A DNA stretch of 64,000 nucleotides, taken from the NCBI GenBank assembly GCA_951812345.1, contig OX638295.1:2606965-2670964 (forward strand), read 5' to 3'. The position numbers were made by a program, and so were the translations under genes. Positions 9,603-18,872 of this stretch are shown in pieces. A model generated the notes under the pieces. That model was not told the DNA's origin. It did no database searches and saw only the letters and a program-made list of their open reading frames with translations. Every line of letters begins with the position of its first letter. The first letter of the stretch is position 1. The DNA comes from Rhodothermales bacterium (GTDB lineage Bacteria; Bacteroidota; Rhodothermia; Rhodothermales; VXPQ01).

Positions 9603-11060
9603 TTAAGGATCCGTGCGAAAAGGCGCTGCGGGCAGTCCTTCCTGATTATAGAGATTGGCGCGGTCGGGATTGTCGGCCCATGCATACCGTACGGCCACAG
9701 GGTTTTTGACCGAATCACTCGATACGACCACCGTGTTTCCCTCGATACGGGCATCGGCCCATACAAAGCGTCCGTCAACCCCCGCTATGGCGAATCCTCC
9801 GGGCTGCGACGATCCGCGGGCGACAAGACCCGAGCCCGTGTGATCGAAGGACAGGATCACGCGGGCGCCCTCCACGACATGGTCGCGATAGAGCGGCCCG
9901 GAATACACCAGGTCCTCTCCGTACGCAAGACGCCGGGCGGCCAGGGCAAGACGCAGGCCGACGTCCTGCTTGTTGCGCGGATGGATGTCGTCCGCTTCCC
10001 CTATATCGATCGTGATGGCCTGCCCGACATTGGGCAGCGTCAGAGCAGCCGACTGCGACTCGCGCAGAAGGGCCCAGTTACTATTTCCCGGCTCCAGGGG
10101 AGCGGCACGGAAACCGGCAAGAGAAACGAACAGGAAGGGCGCCGTATCGTTGCCCCAGGCGCTGCGCCAACTGGATATAAGGGACTGGAACTGCATGGCG
10201 TACCGTCCGGCGTCCTCCGCGTTGCCCGCGTTGGATTCGCCCTGATACCAAAGGAATCCCGTAATCGGGAAGGAAAGCAGCGGGTGAATCATTTTGTTGT
10301 ACAGCAACGTGGGCTGGTGGTTGGTCCTTTCCTCGCCGCTCTCTTTATACTCGTTGAGCTGCCGAGCGATTTCTTCGGGGTCCATCATCAGGGCGTCCGG
10401 CTCCAGCCATGCCTCGATCCGACTGCCTCCCCAGGAGGTGTTGAGAATACCCACAGGAATATCTACCGAAGTACGCAAGGAACGCACGAAGTAATATCCA
10501 ACGGCGCTGAATTGCCCCACGTGGCTTGAATCGGTCCGGCGCCATTCCCCGCCTGCCAGCGTCGACTCCGGATCATAAGACCACGTACGAGGCACCTTGA
10601 AATGCCGAATGTGCGGGTCGTTGGCGGAGCGTATCTCATGCTCTGCATCCGCGGAATTGGCGACGGTCCATTCCATGTTGGACTGTCCCGAGGCGATCCA
10701 TACGTCGCCGAACCAGACATCCTGTATGTCCAGAGTCCGGTCTCCGGCGGATATCGTTAGCGTATGCGGGCCGCCGGCCGCCTGGGGCTCCAATGCGCCC
10801 CGCCAGGTTCCGTCCGACCCTGCTTCTACTTCCTGAAGCATACTATCGAACGCAATGGTAACGGACGTTCCGGGAGGCGCCGTTCCCCACACGGGTACCG
10901 CAGCGTTTCGTTGCAGGACCACACCCTCCGAGAAAAGACGAGATATGGTGAACGAATCGTCCGGACCGGATTGTCCATAGGCGGTACCGCTCATGGCAAC
11001 CGTACAGATCAGCAGCAGGGCCTGTATAAAGTGGAGGTTTTTTCGGGGTCGGAAAGTCAT
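9603..11060 (-). CDS. Sialate O-acetylesterase family SGNH esterase
   Basis: A 485-residue exported protein (signal peptide ending near TAYGQ, residue 30). It has the family architecture: an N-terminal jelly-roll segment (SRLFSEGVVLQRNAAVPVWGTAPPG), then the block-I nucleophile motif GQSNMEW with Ser127, an FLWYQGESNAGN block, and a C-terminal DDIHPRNK block with the Asp-x-x-His pair. Such enzymes remove O-acetyl groups from sialic acids or, in environmental Bacteroidota, from plant and algal polysaccharides. It is the last gene of the minus-strand carbohydrate block, 55 bases after the sulfatase, so deacetylation of a sulfated glycan is a reasonable role. The exact substrate is unknown. Confidence 0.88.
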   Translation of the reverse strand: MTFRPRKNLHFIQALLLICTVAMSGTAYGQSGPDDSFTISRLFSEGVVLQRNAAVPVWGTAPPGTSVTIAFDSMLQEVEAGSDGTWRGALEPQAAGGPHTLTISAGDRTLDIQDVWFGDVWIASGQSNMEWTVANSADAEHEIRSANDPHIRHFKVPRTWSYDPESTLAGGEWRRTDSSHVGQFSAVGYYFVRSLRTSVDIPVGILNTSWGGSRIEAWLEPDALMMDPEEIARQLNEYKESGEERTNHQPTLLYNKMIHPLLSFPITGFLWYQGESNAGNAEDAGRYAMQFQSLISSWRSAWGNDTAPFLFVSLAGFRAAPLEPGNSNWALLRESQSAALTLPNVGQAITIDIGEADDIHPRNKQDVGLRLALAARRLAYGEDLVYSGPLYRDHVVEGARVILSFDHTGSGLVARGSSQPGGFAIAGVDGRFVWADARIEGNTVVVSSDSVKNPVAVRYAWADNPDRANLYNQEGLPAAPFRTDP

Positions 11061-11115
11061 GGTAGCATAAGTATAGTTGAATCAGGGCGACCGAAGAACG
11101 GATCTGCAAGGGCTG

Positions 11116-12459
11116 TTACCTGCGCTGCCAGGGCACCTTGCCCGCTTCCTGGATATATCCCCGCAGCGCAACAGCGAGCCGACGGAACACATCCGGTTCA
11201 TCCGTTGCAAGGTTGGTTGTTTCGAGGGGATCATCTTCAAGATTGTAGAGCTCGAGCGGAGCAAAAGGACTGTTCTGGAGAAGTTTCCACGGGCCATGGC
11301 GGACCGCTTCGATGGTCTTCCCATTGAAGCGCAAGTTCCCTTCCCGCCTCGAGAAGAACAGATACCGTTCCTCCCAGGGCTGGTCTTCGCCGTGCAGCGT
11401 CGGAAGAAAGCTCCTCCCTTCGATAAAATGGGTCAGCCGAACATCGGCGGCGTCCAGCAACGTCGGATAGATATCCATGGTCAGGGCCGGATAATCGGAG
11501 GCGGACCCGGAGGCGACCACACCCGGCCATGCCACGGCGGCCGGGACGCGAAGGCCGCCTTCGTACATGCTTTGTTTGCCATCGCGGAGCGCACCGTTAT
11601 TGGCTCCCACGTTGAGCTGTCCGCCATTGTCGCTGGCAAACACGATCAGGGTGTTCTCCGAATACCCGTTTGCCTCGAGGGCTTCGAGAACATGCCCGAT
11701 GCCGTCATCCATATGCTCGATCAGCGCCACCAGTCTGGCCCGGTCTTCATCGAGGCCGGGTTCGCGCGCCTGGACACGCTGCAGCCATGATTCCGGCGGT
11801 TGGATGGGCGTGTGCGGGGCATTGTACGCCAGATACAGAAAGAACGGGGCCGACGACGCCGTACGACTTTCGATGTAGCGCACCGCCCAGGAAGAAAACA
11901 GGTCCGTAGCATGCCCCTCCGGCGTGATCACCTCGTCATTCCGACGCATGTAATTGATTCCCTGTCGACGATGGTTATAATAATCATCCATCATGTCTCC
12001 AAGAAATCCCTCGAAGAAATCGAACCCCCGGTCATGAGGACGGTCGGGCGCTGTCAATCCAAGATGCCATTTCCCGATCATGGCCGTATGATATCCCTTG
12101 CGCCTGAGCATCTCCGGAAGCAGGATGACGTCTTCGGATAGCGCTCCCCAGCTATCCTCGGCACGGGTCCGGATGACGCCCGGCACCCCGGCCATCGGTG
12201 GATAACGGCCCGACAAAAGAGAGGCGCGCGTGGGCGAACACACCGAGGAGTTGGCATAAAACCGATCAAAACGCATGCCTGATGCGACCAGACCATCAAT
12301 AGCCGGAGTATGCATATCGGTCGCGCCGTAGCTGGAAAGATCGCCGTAGCCGAGGTCATCCACGAGAATAACGACGATGTTCGGCAGCCCTGTCCGGGCA
12401 GATACATGACCCGCAGAGACGATCGCCAACAGGACGGTGAGCACAATGCAACGCTTCAT
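11116..12459 (-). CDS. Secreted sulfatase (arylsulfatase family)
   Basis: About 447 residues from the ATG at 12457-12459, which begins a signal peptide (KRCIVLTVLLAIVSAGHVSA); a longer open frame reaches 12621 but adds a non-signal-like leader. The N-terminal metal-binding motif is DDLGYGD (34-40). The formylglycine signature is C74-S-P-T-R78 within SSVCSPTRASLLSGRYP, and GKWHLGL supplies the next catalytic Lys/His. The cysteine must be converted to formylglycine by a sulfatase-maturing enzyme, not seen in this window. It hydrolyses a sulfate ester of a glycan outside the cytoplasm. It sits between an oxidoreductase lipoprotein and an acetylesterase in the carbohydrate block. Confidence 0.92.
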   Translation of the reverse strand: MKRCIVLTVLLAIVSAGHVSARTGLPNIVVILVDDLGYGDLSSYGATDMHTPAIDGLVASGMRFDRFYANSSVCSPTRASLLSGRYPPMAGVPGVIRTRAEDSWGALSEDVILLPEMLRRKGYHTAMIGKWHLGLTAPDRPHDRGFDFFEGFLGDMMDDYYNHRRQGINYMRRNDEVITPEGHATDLFSSWAVRYIESRTASSAPFFLYLAYNAPHTPIQPPESWLQRVQAREPGLDEDRARLVALIEHMDDGIGHVLEALEANGYSENTLIVFASDNGGQLNVGANNGALRDGKQSMYEGGLRVPAAVAWPGVVASGSASDYPALTMDIYPTLLDAADVRLTHFIEGRSFLPTLHGEDQPWEERYLFFSRREGNLRFNGKTIEAVRHGPWKLLQNSPFAPLELYNLEDDPLETTNLATDEPDVFRRLAVALRGYIQEAGKVPWQRR

Positions 12460-12651
12460 GGCAGGAAGAATGGGAGATAGATCAAGCCGGAAAGCATGAT
12501 ATAATGACGAATGTTGTGAAGCAATACCACTGCCTGGACAGAACCATGGACGAGCAGCGCTTCCTGCGGGGTGGGGTGCTCCCGTCGAGACAGACAAGCG
12601 GACGGTCTGCGAAGGCTTCATAGAGGTGGTGCGCGACGCGATAGACAGCTC

Positions 12652-14157
12652 TTATCGGCTCAAGGCATACGCTTGCGTGGTAATAAAATACTTGGTCAAC
12701 AAGTTGGTGCGCTCCCACGCAGGCAATGCGCCATCGGCGAGGTATTGCAAATACTGTTCCGTGACTCTCGTGAAGTGTTCTTCATGCCCTTCTTTGTAGG
12801 TTTCCGGGATATTGATTTTCCATCCGAATTCGGACGGCTCGGCGGATAATCCTTGATACCGGGGGCTCAGCCTTTCCAGCGCTTCACGGAGCATCAAGTC
12901 AAATTCCTCCGGATCCGCGCCTTCGAGCGATTCCACATACAGAGTGGCTGCATATTGCTGCGCTTCATCCTGACGAATGGCCAGGTTGGCGCGGGTGCCT
13001 CGCATAATCGAATAATGCGTGTCGCCACCCTCGGGGTTTTCGAAACCCCACCGCACCGATACCTTGCCATGAATCCCGCGGACTTTGAATACAAATTTTC
13101 CATTGGCCGCAACGGCGAAGATGGAATCGTTTTCGATGCTCGGCGCTAGATAGTCGGGGTAGGCTGCTTCACGGGTGGCCTTTTCGAATTGCGAGGGTGT
13201 CAGCGGGGTATCCCAGCTTCGGGCCGCGAGCACTTCGACCCCATCGTCCGGGTTTTCGTAATCGACAGGTTCTTCGGGAAAAACCTGCCACATAATAAGG
13301 TCTACGAGATGGGTAGCGACATCCGCGATAGCTTCACCCTGCTGGTTAACGTCGAAAAACCACGTGGGTCTGACCAACGGTTGCCCGGCCACGGTTTTAT
13401 AAAAATAATGGACGCTCTCTTTGGATATCGCTGGTTCCTCCGGGCTGCCCGCCACCAATTCGCCAAACAGGTCCGGGTCCTGGGACAAGGCTCTTTGCAG
13501 GATGGACGTGATCTCGTGACGCTCGGTCATGATGTCATTGACGAGTAGCCCCTGTTCATCCGCCGAGGCCAGTACATCCTTCAACACCGGAAAATCGTCG
13601 GGATGAATCACCATAGGCTTGTCGGCCAACACCTGGATGCCTGCATCGACTGCCCGCCGAATGTATTCGATCTTTCTTCCATTGTTACCGGCCACAACCA
13701 TCACGTTGCCGGGCTTTGCTTCCAGCATCCTTTCCAGATAATCGTCGCCCCGGTAGACCACAGGAACCCAGCGGGTGGGTTGTTCAGACCGGGTATTGAA
13801 CCGGTCGATCAGGGCCAGATGGCTTTCCAGTTCCTGGCCGTCCGGGGCGTAGATGTGCACGGTCTCATCGACCTGGTCGTAGTCATATTTATGCACTAAC
13901 CCGGCGTGAAAATGGCCGGGGTCGAGGGTCATCAGCCGCACGGGTTTGTCGACCTCTACGGATTCCGCAGACGATCCATTTTCGCTTGGCGTACAAGCCG
14001 CCACGCCCAGCAAAACGCTCAAGGATATTCTGAGCAAAGTGGACTTAATCAGCGTATCCTTCAGGAAAGAAACAGGGGTATCTTCATCGATTCGCTGGCA
14101 ATCCTTCGACCATCTCAAGGGTATAGGGGTGCCGCTGGGGCCTGGATAGCATGGCAT
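12652..14157 (-). CDS. Lipoprotein oxidoreductase, Gfo/Idh/MocA-like with dedicated C-terminal domain
   Basis: Up to 501 residues. The fold resembles Gfo/Idh/MocA proteins: a Rossmann-like start (RLMTLDPGHFHAGLV) that lacks the usual GxGxxG, a VVAGNNGRKIEYIRRAVDAGIQVLADKPMV segment where DKP stands for the usual EKP, and a long C-terminal part like the Bacteroidota putative-oxidoreductase C-terminal family. The lipobox LLGVAAC marks export and lipid anchoring. The start is uncertain: the ATG at 14157 overlaps the upstream gene by 74 bases, while a TTG inside the 37-bp repeat gives a shorter signal peptide. The repeat at 14023-14059 therefore encodes part of the leader (KDTLIKSTLLRIS). An exported nicotinamide-fold protein is unusual. 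Confidence 0.75.
   Translation of the reverse strand: MPCYPGPSGTPIPLRWSKDCQRIDEDTPVSFLKDTLIKSTLLRISLSVLLGVAACTPSENGSSAESVEVDKPVRLMTLDPGHFHAGLVHKYDYDQVDETVHIYAPDGQELESHLALIDRFNTRSEQPTRWVPVVYRGDDYLERMLEAKPGNVMVVAGNNGRKIEYIRRAVDAGIQVLADKPMVIHPDDFPVLKDVLASADEQGLLVNDIMTERHEITSILQRALSQDPDLFGELVAGSPEEPAISKESVHYFYKTVAGQPLVRPTWFFDVNQQGEAIADVATHLVDLIMWQVFPEEPVDYENPDDGVEVLAARSWDTPLTPSQFEKATREAAYPDYLAPSIENDSIFAVAANGKFVFKVRGIHGKVSVRWGFENPEGGDTHYSIMRGTRANLAIRQDEAQQYAATLYVESLEGADPEEFDLMLREALERLSPRYQGLSAEPSEFGWKINIPETYKEGHEEHFTRVTEQYLQYLADGALPAWERTNLLTKYFITTQAYALSR
14023..14059 (-). repeat. 37-bp minimal copy of the GGATAC interspersed palindrome, inside a coding leader
   Basis: On the minus strand it reads GGATACGCTGATTAAG at one end and GCTCAGAATATCC at the other, the same length as the copies at 30051 and 32901. 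Here it lies within the signal-peptide region of the oxidoreductase lipoprotein rather than between genes. Confidence 0.7.
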
Positions 14158-15559
14158 TGGCTTCGTCGTCGTCCTTAAAGCGTTCGTTGTCCGGATCCCA
14201 GTAGAGGGTCCGGGGAAGTTTCATTGCGATGTGGGCGATCAGACAGGCGCTGGTGGATCGGTGGGCTACATCAACCGGCGCCACCGTGATCTCCCGACTT
14301 TTAATACACTGCACCCAGTTCGTGTGTTGTTCCTCACTTGTATACAGATGGATTTCGTCGGGGCCTATTCGGGAATTCAGGATAGCCGGGTCGCTCGCCA
14401 TCAGCGGAGGCAGCCACTGCCCCGAAACCGGATCACTGCTGGTTACCGACCCGCTCCGCGTCACAAAAATCCAACCTTCCTCCCCCTCAAAGCGAACGCC
14501 ATTGGGAAATTCGCCGGAGATCAACATGGTGACGCCGTTGGCGTATTTGGCTTCCACGTTGAAATCGCCATGCACGTCCCATAGCCCCCCGGTCGCAAAC
14601 TCGGCCTGGGCCTGTATCTCTATCGGCCCGGTCAACTCGGTACCCATCCCCCAATGGGCCGTATCGACGTGGTGGGCGCCCCAGCCGGTAATCATTCCGG
14701 CGGAGAACTGCTCGCACCGCAACCAGCCCGGACGGGAATATCCCTCCGGCAACACGTACCCGGCGGCGGACGTTCTGTCCAGCGGATGCACGCGGTCCAG
14801 AGTATAAGGTACCTCCGGCGTCGTGCCCACCCACTTGTCATAATCTAAAAAGTCGGGAACCGGCATCGGCGTGGGATCGCCTCCCGGAGGATCGCCGGGA
14901 AGCCCTACGCGGACGGTATGCAGCGCCCCGATCCGACCATTGCGTACCAACTCGCAAGCCCACTTGAAATGAGGCCAGGGGTTTGTCGAGCGCTGTTGAC
15001 TGCCTACCTGAAACACCGTGCCCAGCCGTTGCAGGTTGTCGCGCAGGATCTGGCCTTCTTCAACCGTCAAGGAAAAGGGTTTTTGCAAATAGACGTCCTT
15101 GCCGGCTATTGCGGCTTCGAGGGTGGGCAGGAAGTGCTGATGGTCCGGCGTGCTGATTACGACGGCGTCGATGTCCGATTGGGCAAGCAACTCGCGATAA
15201 TCCTGATACATCCGCACATTCACATGCGACAGGCTGCCCCGATGCATGGCGTACCACTGCTCGACGTACCGCTTGCCTTCCTCCATGCGTTTCGTATCGA
15301 GATCGCACACCGCCACGACGCGCACATCGTCATGTTTGAGCACTTCCGGCAGGTCGTGGCCCCTGGCGATCCGTCCACATCCGATCTGGGCAATGTTGAT
15401 GATGTCATTCGGCGATCTGCTGCTCCCCCCGCGCCCGTATCCGGAAAAGGGCGTACTCGCGGACATCGCAACCAGGCCTGCTGTGCCCAGAACGGATCGT
15501 TTCAAGTAATCCCGCCGTGAAATTCCCCGGCCTTTCGTGATGTGTTCGTTGTGGTCCAT
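14084..15559 (-). CDS. Tat-exported Gfo/Idh/MocA family oxidoreductase
   Basis: A 491-residue protein that starts with a textbook twin-arginine signal, SRRDYLKR at residues 14-21, followed by a hydrophobic stretch (VLGTAGLVAMSAST). The Rossmann motif NIAQIGCGRIARGHDLPEVL follows, then AVVISTPDHQHFLPTLEAAIAGKDVYLQKPFSLTVEEG, the family nucleotide/substrate region with QKP in place of EKP. Zymomonas glucose-fructose oxidoreductase is the known precedent for a Tat-exported member that carries its NADP(H) tightly bound. The neighbouring lipoprotein oxidoreductase overlaps its end, so the two are probably co-translated. A role in sugar or glycan oxidation in the periplasm is likely; the substrate is unknown. 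Confidence 0.9.
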   Translation of the reverse strand: MDHNEHITKGRGISRRDYLKRSVLGTAGLVAMSASTPFSGYGRGGSSRSPNDIINIAQIGCGRIARGHDLPEVLKHDDVRVVAVCDLDTKRMEEGKRYVEQWYAMHRGSLSHVNVRMYQDYRELLAQSDIDAVVISTPDHQHFLPTLEAAIAGKDVYLQKPFSLTVEEGQILRDNLQRLGTVFQVGSQQRSTNPWPHFKWACELVRNGRIGALHTVRVGLPGDPPGGDPTPMPVPDFLDYDKWVGTTPEVPYTLDRVHPLDRTSAAGYVLPEGYSRPGWLRCEQFSAGMITGWGAHHVDTAHWGMGTELTGPIEIQAQAEFATGGLWDVHGDFNVEAKYANGVTMLISGEFPNGVRFEGEEGWIFVTRSGSVTSSDPVSGQWLPPLMASDPAILNSRIGPDEIHLYTSEEQHTNWVQCIKSREITVAPVDVAHRSTSACLIAHIAMKLPRTLYWDPDNERFKDDDEANAMLSRPQRHPYTLEMVEGLPANR

Positions 15560-15591
15560 GACACCTGGAGTTTAGAAGCGAATGTTGATGC

Positions 15592-17727
15592 TCAGGGGGA
15601 AATTCCACCGACAACCCATTGAATCCCGCCTAAAATGTGCCGCATAAACCTGGAATCTTCATAATGCTCCGGCCTGTGACCCAGGGCCGTATACCATTGG
15701 CGGCCTCCGTCGAACTCCTGATACCAGGCCACCGGAAAGCGGTCGCCAAACAACGTTCCCGGAAACTGTTCTTTTTCCTCATCCGAGATCGTAGCCAGAT
15801 CGGCTGCCAGCACCACCCGGATGCGAGGATTGATCTCTTTCAGATAATAGCATTCGTCGTCCTCAATCTCCCAGGCATCGGGCAGGAAGGCTGTCGAAGG
15901 ATGGGTTCGGTCTACCACCTCGACCGTAAAGTCCTGCAGGGGTGCATGGCGTTCAAAATTGCCACCAAGAAGTTTGGAAAACCAGGGCCAGTCCCTTTCC
16001 GAACCGCTGGCTGAGTGGATACCCACAAAACCGCCCCCGTTCCGGACATACGATTCGAGCGCCCGCCGCTGTGCGTCGGTATCGAAGGCTTCGTTGTTGG
16101 TGTTGGAAAAGACCAGCGCGTCGTACCGCTTCAGGCTTTCTACGGTAAACAGCGCAGGGTCCTCCGACGCCGTTACTTCGAAACCGTATTTGGCTCCCAG
16201 CCCCTCGAGAGCTGCCACGCTAAAGGGAATGTTTTCATGCACGTACCCCTCGCCGTTCTTCGTATAGACCAGCACGTTGGCCCCTCTGAGAGCCCCTGTC
16301 GGATGGACCTCGACGCGGGGCGGATTGGCGAAATCCTGCCAGTACCGCTCAGCCAATGCCGCGTCGATGGTTCCATCATAGACCAGCATGCGGTATTGTA
16401 AGGCGTACGAGTTGCCTGGCCTGAGCTCCCAGTCGCTTTCCTGAGCCGGGTTGACATTGATATAGACGTTTTCGACCCCCCCATTCTGTCCGACAGGCCA
16501 TATTCGCAAGTGCTCCGGGAAATTATAATTTCCGGGGTGGGTCATAAACAAAATACCCGAGGCGCCGGCCGCTGCCCCGGAAACGCCGTGTACATCGATC
16601 CAGCGCGCGCGGGTCGCATTGGCGTTGCTCTTGTCGAAGCCCTCGGAGGTGAGCAGCGTGGCCGTCTCGTCGTTCCATGTCTCCGTAGCACGCAGGCTAA
16701 AGCCCTGATAGCGATACGCTTTGATGGTCAGCGGCGCGTCGGTAGCCGGATTCAGCGTAGAGACGAAATCGATCAACCAGACCCTTCGATCAGGATCCAC
16801 ATTCCATACCTTTACCTCCCATTGTTCGTTGAGCGCTACCTTCGCTTCGCCGCTGGTGAAATCAACATGGTCCAGCAGTGCCTTGAATCCGCCAAATAGC
16901 GGTCCCGCCGTACGTTCCATCACCTGCTTTGCCCGGACGGTGCCCTGCCCGTCCGCCAGGTTCCAGAAATCGACGCTGCGCCCCTCGAATTCGGTGCGCG
17001 TCCAGGGATTCCAGAGGCCGTAATGGTGATAATGATCGGGGGGTTGGATGCGAGAGAGTATCTCGCCTTCCGGCGACCAGATCGGATGGATAAAACCGCT
17101 GCGGTCGTATATCTCGTCCACGCCTTCCGGGACTCCTTGAAACGTATAGCGGTAGGCAAGGACCGGTTTATCTCCTATTCGCACCTGCAAGCTTTCCCCG
17201 TCATCCTCCACCTGTACCGGTCCGGCCCCACCAGGCATTCGGCGTTCTTCAACCACTCGCAATTCAAAATTCCGGACCGTACCCGGTGGGCTTTCTCCGG
17301 CCAGAATCCACGTCATGCGGCTGGACATGCCCGGATCGAGTTGTGACGCGACGGGAAGGTCTTCGCCTCCGGTAATCTCGAAGAGCTGCAACGCACCGTC
17401 CTGCAGACGGAGAGGAACTCCTTGCAGGCTCGCTGTAACCGGTACGTTTATCCGCTGATATGTACCGGCATGGACGGAGAACGTAGCAACTACTTTGGAT
17501 TGGGCCTTGACGAAAGACGCAGGCGCCAGAAACACCAGGGATGAAAGCAACCAAAGATGAAAAACAGCGCTGGAGCGTTTCCTTTTCCAGGCGTCGACTC
17601 TTTGACGAACCGTGCAGGCATGTTCGGGCGCCGCGTCCCCGCAACCTGCAACAATACGGACGGCGGCGGGATGCAGGCTGGCCGAATACGCTGTCTCCGG
17701 AGCGATATTGCTCATGATAGTATGCAT
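15592..17727 (-). CDS. DUF6807 (PmoA-like) / ThuA fusion protein, exported
   Basis: A 711-residue protein. A hydrophobic segment at about 56-76 (VFHLWLLSSLVFLAPASFVKAQ) is the likely signal peptide; the preceding 50 residues are unusual and the true start may lie inside them. Residues of about 85-440 match the DUF6807/PmoA-like family (YDRSGFIHPIWSPEGEILSRIQPPDHYHHYGLWNPWTRTEFEG, ILFMTHPGNYNFPEHLRIWP). Residues of about 475-705 form a ThuA domain (VLVYTKNGEGYVHENIPFSVAALEGLGAKYGFEVTASED, GGGFVGIHSASGSERDWPWFSKLLGGNFERH, GRQWYTALGHRPEHY). ThuA proteins are linked to disaccharide, especially trehalose or trehalulose, use. It begins 12 bases after the symporter gene, so it is in the same operon. 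Confidence 0.85.
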   Translation of the reverse strand: MHTIMSNIAPETAYSASLHPAAVRIVAGCGDAAPEHACTVRQRVDAWKRKRSSAVFHLWLLSSLVFLAPASFVKAQSKVVATFSVHAGTYQRINVPVTASLQGVPLRLQDGALQLFEITGGEDLPVASQLDPGMSSRMTWILAGESPPGTVRNFELRVVEERRMPGGAGPVQVEDDGESLQVRIGDKPVLAYRYTFQGVPEGVDEIYDRSGFIHPIWSPEGEILSRIQPPDHYHHYGLWNPWTRTEFEGRSVDFWNLADGQGTVRAKQVMERTAGPLFGGFKALLDHVDFTSGEAKVALNEQWEVKVWNVDPDRRVWLIDFVSTLNPATDAPLTIKAYRYQGFSLRATETWNDETATLLTSEGFDKSNANATRARWIDVHGVSGAAAGASGILFMTHPGNYNFPEHLRIWPVGQNGGVENVYINVNPAQESDWELRPGNSYALQYRMLVYDGTIDAALAERYWQDFANPPRVEVHPTGALRGANVLVYTKNGEGYVHENIPFSVAALEGLGAKYGFEVTASEDPALFTVESLKRYDALVFSNTNNEAFDTDAQRRALESYVRNGGGFVGIHSASGSERDWPWFSKLLGGNFERHAPLQDFTVEVVDRTHPSTAFLPDAWEIEDDECYYLKEINPRIRVVLAADLATISDEEKEQFPGTLFGDRFPVAWYQEFDGGRQWYTALGHRPEHYEDSRFMRHILGGIQWVVGGISP

Positions 17728-17739
17728 GCAGGCTGCGTT

Positions 17740-18855
17740 TTACGTATCGGACGTTTCCGGGTCATCCGCCCCTGCCTTGTCGGCCGAAGCGTCGGTGCGG
17801 CGCCACCAGTTCGCCAACGCCGAGCCGGAGATGTTCATCCACGGGCCGAAGATGGCCGGGGCCAGCCCGACGGTGGCCACTTTACCCATCTCTACCGCGA
17901 TACCCGTCGCCAGACCGCCATTTTGCATCCCCACTTCCAGCGAGATGGTGCGGCAGGATTGTTCGTCGAGCCCGATCAGGCGGCATCCCCAGTAGCCGAG
18001 CACATAGCCTATCGCGTTATGCATGATGGCGGCAAAGAAAAGCAGCAACCCGATATCGAGCAATGCATCGCGGCCCGAGCCCACAATGATGGTCAGCACC
18101 ACTGCGATGCCGGTCATCGAGACCAGCGGCATGGCGCGGTGCAGCCATTGGGCCCGGCCATGCATGATCTTGTTGAAGAGAAGCCCCAACACGATGGGGA
18201 CCAGCACGATTTTCGCCACGCTTATCATCATCGACACGAAATCGATAGGCACGAACTGGTTAGCGAGCAATCGCATCAGCAACGGCGTCATGAGCGGCGC
18301 CACCAGCGTAGCGATGGCCGTCATGGTGATCGACAGCGCCAGGTTCGCCTTGGCGATGTACGCCATCACGTTCGAGGCCACTCCGCCGGACACCGAACCG
18401 ATCAGTACGATCCCCGCTGCAATTTCAGCGGGAAAGCCGAATATAGAGGCCAGCGACAGCCCTACCAGCGGCATGATCGTAAACTGGCAGGTAAGCCCGA
18501 CGAACACTCCCTTGGGCATCTTGACCACGCCCGCAAAGTCCTTCAGGCTCATGGCCGTGCCCATGCCGAACATGATGATCTGGATCAGGGGAACGATCAG
18601 TCTCGTGAATTCAAAATCGCCTGCGCGCAGGAAATACTGCGGGTAATACATCGCCACTGCAACGGAGGCGAATATCCAGATCGTAAAAGCAAGCTGACGG
18701 AGCCGGGGCACGCCGAGCCCGCCAATAGCCAGACTCACCAGAAAGCCGACCACCGCAGGCCCGGTGGCCGCAAGGCCGCCAAGGATCAGGAGTACAATGG
18801 CGCCGAGCGCACAAAGCGCGGCGAGGACAAGAAAGTATCTGTACAAAGGGCGCAC
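17740..18855 (-). CDS. BASS-family sodium:organic-anion symporter
   Basis: A 371-residue polytopic protein with about ten hydrophobic helices and a GTG start (GTG CGC CCT). The core shows the bile acid:Na+ symporter signature: IIMFGMGTAMSLKDFAGV, then GSVSGGVASNVMAYIAKANLALSITMTAIATLVAPLMTP and EVGMQNGGLATGIAVE, the crossover region that binds Na+. Family members move bile acids, pyruvate (plant BASS2), 2-keto acids or other carboxylates with Na+. It sits 17 bases downstream of an enolase-superfamily dehydratase and upstream of the ThuA fusion, in a block whose other products are almost all exported. This fits uptake of a small carboxylate made in the periplasm, which is inference. Confidence 0.88.
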   Translation of the reverse strand: MRPLYRYFLVLAALCALGAIVLLILGGLAATGPAVVGFLVSLAIGGLGVPRLRQLAFTIWIFASVAVAMYYPQYFLRAGDFEFTRLIVPLIQIIMFGMGTAMSLKDFAGVVKMPKGVFVGLTCQFTIMPLVGLSLASIFGFPAEIAAGIVLIGSVSGGVASNVMAYIAKANLALSITMTAIATLVAPLMTPLLMRLLANQFVPIDFVSMMISVAKIVLVPIVLGLLFNKIMHGRAQWLHRAMPLVSMTGIAVVLTIIVGSGRDALLDIGLLLFFAAIMHNAIGYVLGYWGCRLIGLDEQSCRTISLEVGMQNGGLATGIAVEMGKVATVGLAPAIFGPWMNISGSALANWWRRTDASADKAGADDPETSDT

Positions 18856-18872
18856 GAGGGCGGCGGGTCAGG

